64,000 bases of DNA, taken from the NCBI RefSeq assembly GCF_014805625.2, contig NW_023998414.1, positions 18,209,280 to 18,273,279 on the forward strand, read 5' to 3'. Shown piece after piece: positions 48,521 to 58,586 of the stretch (positions are counted from its first letter, which is position 1; every line of letters starts with the position of its first letter). Under the pieces are notes generated by a model. The model made no database searches and was not told where the DNA came from. It worked only from the letters and a program-made list of their open reading frames with translations. This DNA comes from Glossina fuscipes (taxonomy: Eukaryota; Arthropoda; Insecta; Diptera; Glossinidae). The position numbers and the translations under genes are program-made.

Positions 48521-50397
48521 TATTTGCCATAAAGGCGAATTTCACATACCCACCACCTTCTCGCAAGGCTTTTTACCAAACCTAATTAATTACACAGCCG
48601 CATATCATCGATTAAAAACATTTCATCCAATTGTCAGCTCGTTACCGGTCCACACAGTTTCACATTATAAATGCAAATGCATCGAAATAATGCAGATTTT
48701 AGTCCGTATTCGCTTCTGTATTTCTTAGCTGCACGTATACGCGAGCATGTCTTGTCTGCACTAATTTAATAGGGGTTATATTCGGTCATGCATGAGTCGA
48801 CTCAAAGATCCTCAATCAATGTTTCTCGACAAACGATATTCGTAATGGTCGCATCTTATAATCAATCGAGTTCGATCGTTAAAAATAAAATAATAAAAAT
48901 CCTCAAGTCCTCAATCATAACGATGATGATGATGATCGTATCAGCTTCCATTTTAAACACTTGGATGCATAGATTACCTTATTAAGCCGAACTGAGAGTG
49001 AAGTGATTTTCTCTCCTACTCACAAGAAGCCAGCTTCGGAAGCCTTTCTCCTTTTAGAGTTACCAGGCTCACACATAATATTTATAAAAATTGCAAATTT
49101 TTGTCTGTCACTCGATCAATCGATTGAGACAATTTCTGCCATCATTGCGAAATCAAACAAATAAATAAATGTATTTTAAGATCTTTTGCTATTTGCGGCT
49201 ATATCGCTCAGTTCGATCGGATTCATACTTACGATCAGATCAGTTTTAGATCAAGATTATGATAAGTGTTTGTAAATAATAATATTTCGCACTTTCGCCT
49301 CTCGATAATCTTCTACTGCAAGTCACGAACTTGAAATGGCAGATTTGGTGGGAGGGGATTGTTGATAAATAGATCGCACCTGGATGCACCCTGCGGGCAT
49401 TAACTTCAGAAGTAGTGACCGAACAAAAGACGGGCAAGTAAACTGATTAAAGTTTCATTCTAATCACTTCAGCATAAGAGATTTACGTCTTTCTTTAAGG
49501 GCAAAGTTACTTGACTTGGAATGATTAATGAATTAATCAATGTGGTGGGTAGACAAACATATATTTATATATAATTTATTATATAACGAAAGAAGTATAA
49601 ATAGATATTTCTCATAAAACACAGGTAAATATTTCATAAAAGGCTCATTATCATGATATGCATATACAGGCGTATATAAAATAAACATAGATTATATGCA
49701 AGTAACCATTAATACATGCATATATGCATGCATACATATAGATCTGTATATTTTACTATAATATTTAAAAAAAAAAAAAAAGCTTTTCAAAATTCTTAAT
49801 AAAGGCGTACATGATGACAATATGCTCATATTATGCCGGTTGAAGCGCAGATAAATATTGTCTTCAATATCATATGAAAGGGGGAGAATCCTTTTGAAAA
49901 AATGTATGAAATAAATCTCAGTTAGTTTCGTAATAAAAATAAAAAAAAGGATAAATAAAAAAAAAAGTAATTGATAAAAACGTTGTATATTTCCATAGAA
50001 AGGAATTATTTGATTTATTTTTCTTTTTCTTTTGCGAGACATGATTTTGACAAGAATCATGATTATAACAACAACACTGTTTGGCTGTATGTATCGATGT
50101 ATATGTGAATATATTAAATTTCCATTTTATTTATTTCACTCTTAATTTTAAGTTTACATATACTTTGATTACTTTAATAAATTACTCTTCTTTTTCTTCT
50201 TCTTTACTTTTTTTTATTATTTAGTCTTTTAATTAGTTAATTACATACAACTGTAGTAGATAATGTTTAGTCATAATTCGGTTGTTAAAGTATAAAAATA
50301 AATTAAAAAAAATAAAAATACAAAAAAAAAAAACTATATAAAAATTTAAAAATTTTTTAAATTACAAATATATGTTTATAAATATCATATTTATTAA
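48521..50397. other. No gene seen
   Basis: Ordinary AT-rich sequence with a short GAT repeat near 48920-48935. Frames up to 122 codons are rich in Phe/Ile/Lys and look like chance. Confidence 0.55.
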
Positions 50398-50497
50398 NNN
50401 NNNNNNNNNNNNNNNNNNNNNNNNNNNNNNNNNNNNNNNNNNNNNNNNNNNNNNNNNNNNNNNNNNNNNNNNNNNNNNNNNNNNNNNNNNNNNNNNN
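50398..50497. other. Assembly gap (100 N)
   Basis: Exactly 100 N, the size commonly used for a gap of unknown length. Base composition is visibly less A-rich after it, so the join may bridge unrelated distances. Confidence 0.95.
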
Positions 50498-52982
50498 CGG
50501 TCGGACGTTGAGCTTTGCTCGCCTTTAAGTTTCGAAACACCAACCTTTTGATACAAAGTGATGGAAACAAAATGACAGGTGAACAGGCAAGCACTAATTT
50601 TATGACCATTGAACGATGACAGGCCAGGCCAGGATAAGGGTCTAAGTGAGTAACTAGTGATATCTCAATTAAATTCTATAGGATATCTATACTTGCTGCT
50701 GATCGCATCTGCAAGAGATGAAGAAGTTATGACGAAATACTTTCTTCCTTTTCTTTCCGCGTACATTGAACAATAATTACAAATATAAATGAGTGAACGA
50801 ATCTTTCATACCCATTAACGTTATCCTAAGGAGGTGCACTGAAAACAAGTACGAAAATTATATTCGGTTGTGACCAAGTCGTTTACCCACCCATCACCGT
50901 TATCTCCCACGCCACGAGCAGAAGACACGGAAAGGAAAGGGGTACTCCGTTTTGGATGTGTGAACGTGTAGGCACTATAGGCGTGTCCTTTGAACTCTTC
51001 GGGTCATATTCAAAATTTAATTAATTTTCTTCTTTACGAACTTTTGTTGCATTCCGAATTTTATCGGCGAACAATATTGTCTCCAAGATGAAAGCAGCAA
51101 ATTTTTTATCCTTTGTTATGCTCCGTTTGTTTACTTTGTTGCTTTTTAACATGAGATGGTATATAAATGTTGTACGTTTCTGATCTTCTACGGTTCTTTT
51201 CGGACTTAACAAATCAAGAGGAGTATACAAAACTTTTGTATTTTATATTATAAAAGCTAAAGATACTCGCGTAATAATATGAGGTGTATTTCGGTGATCT
51301 AATGCCGATCTACATAAAATGTCGAAATCCGGATATCGAATGTTCCAAAAAACTTCTACCTAAGAAAGATGAGAACAATAAATTCAGGAACAATAAATTT
51401 AGGAACAGCCGTTTTGATCTTGCAAGACATTGGCACGTCATATGACTTTGAGAGCATATTAATATATTGCCAATAAAACATTTCGATATAACATTATTTT
51501 CCGAGCCGGCGTTCCGTTCTATCAGTATAGGTTTACCTCCTTTAATCATTTTTATTTTTATCGCACCATCTACTTCATTCGGCATTGAAGAAAGGTTTGC
51601 TTTCTTATTTTTGACGTAATACATTTGCCGCCGGTTGCACGTTTCTTTTCAAACACATTTATAATTTCGAAACTTTGAAACACACTGTGCATAACTGCCC
51701 GCGCTATTGTACTCTGCCGCTACACTATTGTGTTTCAGTGATATTGATCACTTCGCTATTCACTTTTAACGCCGCCGGTTTGTTTTCTTAATGAAGTTCC
51801 TCTGCTTTAACATCATTGACAAATCGAAAAAGTTTCCAAGAAAATGTTATCGTTGGCTGATCCCTCCAATCCCATTATCGCAAATTGCTTCTTCCATATA
51901 AGCTCCGAATTTACATTTTTGAGCTAATGATCTCACTCGCACCGCCCATGCATTCGTTAATAGGGTTTGTGAGTTCTTTATTTCCACCGTCAAACTCGAT
52001 GATGGAAGTTTGAAGTGTTTCCATTCATAGTCGGGATACAAATATCAAATTTTGTTGTTGATTCCTGCACTTTTGTCGGCCAAACGGAATTTTCGAGTAA
52101 TTTGTGCGAGGCGTCAGCCAATGAACTCACGAATTTACCACATAGTCAAAGGAAGGTGTTCTTACCAGTCACTCCACTCATTTTGTAAAATACTTTCTTT
52201 TCTATATATGCACTTTTCGTCGCAGCACTTAACATGACATGTTTAAGTTAAACTTGTAATGCTTTGCCTCATCATCAGCGTGATATTTTGGAATAATATC
52301 GATTTAATTTATTTCATTTCGTCCTGTACAAGTTCAGTTATAAAATCTATATTTAAATAGCCCAAGCCACGCCGTTGGCATGCGTGTGATCAGAATCAAA
52401 GAACAAGTAAGAGAGAGATAAAGCAAGATTTTATTATTTTAGCGATGCTTTGTCTTCATCTTCGTCTTTACCGGGTTACCACCTTACAATACATAAGAGA
52501 AGAGATTCGCTCATGATCGAACATAAGTTTCTTACATGCGTAATTTCTTGTCTTTCTCGTCTTGTGTTACTGCTCCATCTCTTCTCACTTTAATATGCCT
52601 ACCGCTGAGGTTACTAAATGTACCATGTGTTATGCTGCTCTTGGTAAAACGCGAGACAACATTAAGTGCAACTCTTGGAGCTCGTGGCTTCAACATTACT
52701 GCGCTGACGTCTCCGAGAAACGTCTTGTTTGCATTTAAAGGTAAACCTTCGTTTCCATTTACTTATGCTGCTAGCATCAGATACTCTAGAATTGAAAAAT
52801 CACTTCGTGATGCATTTTGTGTCTTGAGTGACTGCCTTAATGAGGGAGGCTAATTTATAATATGCTCTTTTACATATTATATTTATATTACACATGTAAA
52901 GCACACATGTTGTTCTATAATTTCCTTATGTGATATTTAAGAATACCTTTTTGGTTCAACGATAGGCTTTTCATATTATTAT
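50498..52982. other. Complex unique sequence with unassigned open frames
   Basis: This stretch has less simple repeat than its surroundings. Several minus-strand frames have protein-like composition: 51021-51230, 51310-51624, 51847-52041 (contains SLTVEIKNSQTLLTNAWAV) and 52532-52762 (contains GDVSAVMLKPRAPRVALNVV). On the plus strand 52536-52853 is open for 105 codons from an ATG. None has a domain I recognise, several lack an ATG, and I could not join them by convincing splice sites. They could be a decayed or fast-evolving gene or an unrecognised transposon. Confidence 0.3.
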
Positions 52983-52984
52983 AC

Positions 52985-53045
<61 letters not shown>

Positions 53046-53046
53046 C
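52983..53046. repeat. (AT)n tract with regular AC interruptions
   Basis: Pure AT dinucleotides in which single C bases fall at 52984, 53002, 53024 and 53046, the last three spaced exactly 22 bases apart. This suggests the tract grew by duplication of a 22-base unit. Confidence 0.9.
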
Positions 53047-53689
53047 AGTAAATTTTGAAATATGTAAATAAATTAGTGAAAAACGCAATTATATTCCTTT
53101 TTAGCCAAATCCTATTATTAATACTCTATTGACCTCATGAATTTGAAAAGGTGTTTGTATTCAATACTTTCCCTTTTTACCTACAAATATTCGTAAACCT
53201 TTTGCTTTGTTTGGCAGCGCCGTTAAGTATTAATTCGACGCTACATTATATTTTTTTCTTTTCAATTCACTTACGCTTGCTTTTCTTATCATATCTTAAG
53301 CCAATCAGGCAAAACTTTTCACACATTATGCACATTAAACCAAACCAAACAAGTGTAGGAAAGAGGATTTGGACCGTTGTATTTCAAGCGATTTTAAGCG
53401 GCTTCAACAAGAGAAAAAACCAGAACGCTATAGCCGGGCAAAGTCGATCATTAGATACCGTACTTAACAGCAAATTAGCAAACACAATTTACTTGTCAAA
53501 CATTTTATTATTTTCCACTTGACTCGGTTATCACATATTCCAAATTAGCCTGTGTCGCCGTAGAAGAAGTTGCTTTCATAAGAGCCCCAAAAAAAAAAAA
53601 AATAGATCTATGTGATTCAAATTGCCTATGGTTGATTTACTAAGGACAAAATTCGACTTTTTTGTCATATAAAGGTTTATCCTTCATTA
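53047..53689. other. No gene seen
   Basis: A 123-codon plus frame begins only at a GTG and is rich in Phe/Leu/Ser. I regard it as chance. A short poly-A run lies at 53588-53602. Confidence 0.5.
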
Positions 53690-54133
53690 GAACCGTTATA
53701 TGGGATTACGTCAAGTTAGTATTGTGAACCAATTTTTGAAAATTAGTCCTTCTTACCATGTAGACATTCAGTTTCCGTAGGAACGGGGTTGAAAAATTGC
53801 CCCATGCGAGTGAAGGTTTTCACATCAGTTACGAATGTCGAAATACGACTTACCAAGCGATATTTGTCGCGAAATTCTAAAAATTACGATATTGTTTCCT
53901 TATAACAACTTATCAAAATGAGACGTTATAGGGGGAGTGATCCAAGCAGCGATTCGACCCGAACCATCTCCAATTACGCCCGTCCTTGGACTAAAACGGA
54001 TCGATCGGAGACAATAGTTTGAGCACAAGAATAGATGGACAGCCAGACTTAGTAAGAGTTGGGTCTATCTTAAGCCCTTCTGAATGTTACATACCTAATA
54101 TACACAGTACCACAAACGGTTTAGGGTATAAAT
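53690..54133 (+). mobile_element. DINE-1/Helentron-like repeat
   Basis: Matches the copy at 33830-34252 along most of its length: a shared 'gtgaaccaatttttgaaaat', 'tccgtaggaacgg', 'atggacagccagacttag', 'gggtctatcttaagcccttc' and 'tgaatgttacata', ending TTTAGGGTATAAA. It sits about 160 bases from the 3' end of the helicase pseudogene. Confidence 0.6.
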
Positions 54134-54292
54134 ACTAAATAAATAAATGAAAAAAGATTAAGTAATGAAAATTCAATTTGCGTATAATAAATCCGTGAAC
54201 AAATTATAAATTAATAAATAATATAATTTTTCGTTCTACTGTTTGTCTAAAATATATATGTAGTAAGCAATTAGAAATATGAATATATAAGA

Positions 54293-55571
54293 TTAGGATT
54301 CCGATTTTGTAATTTCTTCGAAATTATTAAGCTTTAGTTCCTTAATAGGTTTCTTATAATGATCTTCAATGGCACGGCAGACATTCATTGCTTTTTCGCT
54401 GTCAATTATATTGAGTGCGATGCCGTTTTTGCCAAATCGGCCAGTTCGACCGATACGGTGTAAATAAGTTTCGCAGTCGGCATTGCCTTTCCCGTCTATA
54501 GGCAGATGAAAGTTTATAACAACAGCGACTTCTTCTACGTCGATACCGCGCGCCAGCACATTAGTGGTAATTAACACTTCCCTAAGGCCATTTCTAAACT
54601 AATCAAGCACTTTTAAACGTTGCTCTACCATCAAATCGGTGGTTAGCATAGCAATTGGATATCCATTTGCGTACATTCTTTCAGCTAGCCAGGCGGCCGT
54701 TTTGCATGTATGGCAAAAAATAATTGCTTGGCCGGTTCTATTATTACATGCATTTTGTACAGTTTGCAATTTTTCTTCTACAGAACAGAACTTCCCTTGG
54801 AAGTCGTATTAAATTCGCTTTGGATATAATAAATTGAGCGAAACTCATTATTTCCTTATCGTAAGTGGCAGAGAAAAATAACGTTTGACACTTAAAAGAC
54901 AATTCTTTATGAATTCGTATGGAGATATCCGGATGACCTTCAGATATCATAACATCAGCTTCGTCCAAAATGAAAATTCGAATCTTCTTCAAATCAATTA
55001 TACGATGTTTTAAGCCCCAATCGAGTATTTTTCCAGGCGCCCCGACGATAATATGATCCGTTAAATTTTCGCCAAGATAAACGAACTCTCCGCTAACTGC
55101 TAGTAATAGTTTTATATCTAGCCGGAGGCGAGCAATTTGAGCAATAACTTCCGCCGTTTGGATCGCCAGCTCATAGGTTGGTAGCATGCATAAAACTTTT
55201 AATTTTGCATCAACAAGACTTAACATGGCCACGACGAAGGCAACTGTTTTCCCGGTACCCGATTGGCTTTGTGCTATCAAATTTTGTGGCGGCTCCGCGA
55301 GTAAAAGCGGCAAAGCGGTTCCTTGAATTTTAGAAGGTGTTTTAAAACCGGTAGCGTAAATGCTCTGAAGTATTCTAGGTTGCAGATTCAATTCTTCGAA
55401 CGTCTTCACTGGACGTACTACAGATCTGGGATCCTCTTGCCGAACTTCCAAGTTCATCTTGGATTCTATCAAAGACTTTCGGCAAACTTTCAACATTAAG
55501 CTGGATTCTGCTTGACTGGTATTATCGACTTTCTCGTCGCTGTCTTCGTTAAAAGAGTTTTTACCCTCCAT
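54293..55571 (-). pseudogene. Intronless Dbp80/DDX19-like DEAD-box helicase pseudogene
   Basis: Related to the mRNA-export helicase Dbp80/DDX19 (Dbp5 family), which remodels mRNPs at the nuclear pore. From the ATG at 55571 the first frame shows, by residue: a Q-motif region (GFKTPSKIQ, 75-83), motif I AQSQSGTGKT (100-109), the family-typical PTYELA (131-136), APG in place of TPG (178-180), DEAD (203-206) and SAT (234-236). At about 54800, just after LIRLPRE, roughly 15 residues are missing and the frame shifts by one. The frame then resumes with FCSVEEKLQTVQNAC and QAIIFCHT. A TAG at 54599-54601 follows LKVLD. The last part reads ITTNVLARGID (motif V) and HRIGRTGRFG (motif VI) and stops at 54293. 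No intron interrupts the roughly 1.28 kb, which fits a retrocopy, but no poly-A tail or target repeats are evident. Two disablements with otherwise intact motifs suggest recent loss or long use after copying. Confidence 0.85.
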
Positions 55572-58172
55572 TTTGGATACTTTAATTTTGAATTTTACAA
55601 TTTCTTCTTCTTCTCCTTGTGTTATTCTGGCAAATGAACAACCGAAAATTCCCTGGGACATGTAAAAGTGATGCAATGTGAACACAGAGTTCTTTTTTTT
55701 TGAGCCTTAGTACACTTGAGGTGATTATTTGATTGAAGTTTTATTTTTTTTTATTTTTGGGTGTGATACGAACGCCGCGTTATTTTTTATAGTTTTTATT
55801 AAAATACACATATTACTCGTCCGCCACGTAGGATAGAACAGAAGAGCGAGGCGTAAATGTGATGTGATGCGATGTGTTAGATGTAATGAGGCTTATGAGT
55901 GTAGAAAGTCATATGAGGGAATTGATGGGTGTGAGAGCAACAATATCTAATGTTGCTTCCAAACTTAAAGCCGCTTCCTTTACTTTTGCCTCTAGAAGAA
56001 TATTCACCAGACACATTACACAGGCGAACAAACAGACAGGCAGACAGACAACCAAGGAGCAAGACAGACAGAGAGGCAAAAAAGCAGACACAGAGAAAGC
56101 TGGACAAGCTTAAATCGATTCAGAATTTGGTCTTGATAAAGAACGTATGCGCTTTATTGAGCCTCGGAGGCTTCCTTTCGGCTGTCACAAACTCTTCGAC
56201 AAAATGAACATATTTGTATGTTTCGTTGGTGGTAAAAATAGGTGAGGATTCTAATTACAAGCGGAACTATCCTTACTGTACCAATGCAATAAATGGCAAG
56301 CATGTAACTTTTGTTTCTCTCCCAACAATCTCGTACTCTTCTTTATAATTATGCAACTAAATGCTTTTGATAGCATACGAATGAACCCGTCTTACAACGC
56401 ATAGAAGTTGGTGGAAATGAAGCAGACGAGTTCAAATTTGGCACAGACATTGAAAGTCTTGCACGCAAATTGGTATTGAAATTTGGCCAAATCGGTCAAA
56501 AGGGGTCACCTTTGGTTTTCAAATCAAATAAGAAATTTGTTCTTTGCACATCACGCCAAGCTCCAGCAAACAAATCTATGAGCGACGTTATAATATTTAT
56601 AAAAAAAGGGGGAAAAATCAACCATGCCTAATGAACTTTATAGTGTGTCATAATTTACATTTTTTTTCCAAAACCTTTATATAAACCACCAGAGCAAGAT
56701 TCAAAAGTCTCATAAAGTATATAAATTCAAATTGGGAATGTTTCAAAGCATATTCATTGGTTTGTAGGTCCGTCTGTCCGCCTGCGCTATTGTTTAAATA
56801 TTCTCCAGCTCGCTAAAAATTAAGCTATGCCCTACAAATTTGCAAGAAAATTTGAAAATAAGCCAAATTTCGTAAAGGACACACCTACAATGCCCACATG
56901 GCTTTATAACAAAAACTGTGAACACTTTTGCTTCCCATAGTTTTTGCTTGTCACTCATAAAGTCAAACATGTACACCATGTAAATCTTCACTTTTATTCT
57001 GAAAATAGAGATATTCAACCACGCCCATCCAATATTATAGAGTACGAAAATGTAGTTATTATCCTTTTTTTTTTTAATCTTTTTTTTATGATAACAATGA
57101 TGGGTATGAACGACTCGGTCACGATCGAATGTAATTTTCTTATTTGTTAAATTTGCCAAAGGCTTTTTAAGCATTTTCTGCATGATGAGTGCATTTGTAC
57201 GCTAATCATTACATTCTACACCACTACCTCTGGTATGGATATGCTAAGTTTGGATGAGTGTAAGCAACATCATGAACGTTTCGAAACATATCTAACATCA
57301 ATCGATAGACCTCTCTGACTGGCCGTGCGTTCTAGTGTCTATAATTTTTTGAAATGAAGTCTTCATATGACAATCGGGATCCAACTTTTGCTATTTTACA
57401 ATGGATATTGGTCGAGAATAGCGATTCGGCTTAAAAATTTGCCGCATTAGTCTGTACTTCAAGCCCTTGTCACATTCTCGCATCTTAGAGCTCTACTTGA
57501 CTTTCCCTTTCTTTGAAGTCATGCATCCCGATGGATTATGTCAATTTTCATAGTTGTTGACTTCAAATTCCATGAAATCAATTCAAGAATATGAGCTAAG
57601 AACTTCGGCTCCTTTGCAGAGCCCTTTCAATAGAACTGGTAATGAATGGCCGGCCATCATTCACTAAAACATTTGAAATTTTTGGAGGACGCGCAGACGA
57701 ATTTCATTAAATCCGTTAAAAATATTATCGAACATGAGACGGGTTTCAGTTTACTTTGACAGTACTATTGTCAGAAAGACGAACGTGCCCAACAAACAGA
57801 CGTGAATAAGTTGTCTTACCATCTTTATAAATATTCCTTCAAAAATGTACAAACGGAAAATACCCGTTCGATGGATTCCGAATAAACGGATTGAACGGAA
57901 TTAGTTTAGACGGTTGCAGTCAGTAATAAAGAAGAAATCTCACAGGCATATAATGTATTCGTTTATGTTATAAATGATATAAGTAAGTTGGTGTATGCTT
58001 CATTGGTGTTTATAAATGAGCCTTTAATTAAATATGCTTCATTTTACCATGATTAGAGAGCAATTCCGTTAACAACGATCAAAATAAAAGCAATTTTTAT
58101 AATTATTAATAAGCAATAAAGGGAATTTGTAATGATGTTTACAATGAAGAGCTAAAGGCTTTCCCCAAACAC
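55572..58172. other. No gene seen; worn DINE-1-like repeats
   Basis: The region between the helicase pseudogene and the odorant receptor. Bases 55990-56235 are a DINE-1-like copy with an expanded GACAGACAGGCA tract. A GTCCGTCTGTCCGCCTGC block near 56770 and an ACACCACTACCTCTGGTATG terminus near 57217 mark further worn copies. No exon was recognised. Confidence 0.5.
55990..56235 (+). mobile_element. DINE-1-like repeat with expanded GACA/GGCA tract
   Basis: A tract of ACAGACAGGCAGACAGACAA and related units (about 56024-56100) is followed by CTTAAATCGATTCAGAATTT, GGTCTTGATAAAGAACG and GGCTTCCTTTCGGCTGTCAC. These are the canonical DINE-1 block order. The GGGTATA end is not preserved. Confidence 0.55.
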
Positions 58173-58184
58173 TATATATAAATA
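58173..58184 (+). promoter_or_regulatory. Possible TATA box of the odorant receptor gene
   Basis: TATATATAAATA lies 32-43 bases upstream of the start codon at 58216. If used, the 5' UTR would be only about ten bases, so the real start site may be elsewhere. AT-rich context makes this weak. Confidence 0.2.
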
Positions 58185-58215
58185 AACAAAACTTATAACT
58201 AAAAAGACGTTAGTA

Positions 58216-58586
58216 ATGTTCAATCCCGTGCCTGCGGATGATAAACGATTCCACTGGCCGCGTCAATGTGTCTGGTTGAAGCTTAACGGATCTTGGCCAT
58301 TGAAGTCGGCCAAAGATTTTCAAAGCGAACTTGATGCCACAGAAAGTTATTCGACGTTTCTGTATAGTCTCTGGTCATGGTACGTTATACTGTCGGTGGG
58401 CGTAACTATCGTTTATCAAACCGCTTTTCTAATAACAAATTTCGGGGATATTATGATGACAACTGAGAATTGTTGCACCACATTTATGGGTGCCTTGAAT
58501 TTCGTGCGGCTCTTGCATATGCGCTTAAATCAAAATCAATTTCGTCGAGTCATCGAACAATTTGTCAACAATATCTGGATTAATAG
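58216..58586 (+). CDS. Or13a: Odorant receptor exon 1
   Basis: Starts at ATG 58216 and encodes residues 1-123 plus two bases of an Arg codon. It includes the first two hydrophobic segments. The donor GTAATC starts at 58587; reading on would meet TAA at once, which supports splicing here. Confidence 0.88.

Noticed and set aside
53151..53522. 123-codon plus frame
   Set aside because: It begins at GTG rather than ATG, has a Phe/Leu/Ser-rich chance composition, and no domain or splice signal.
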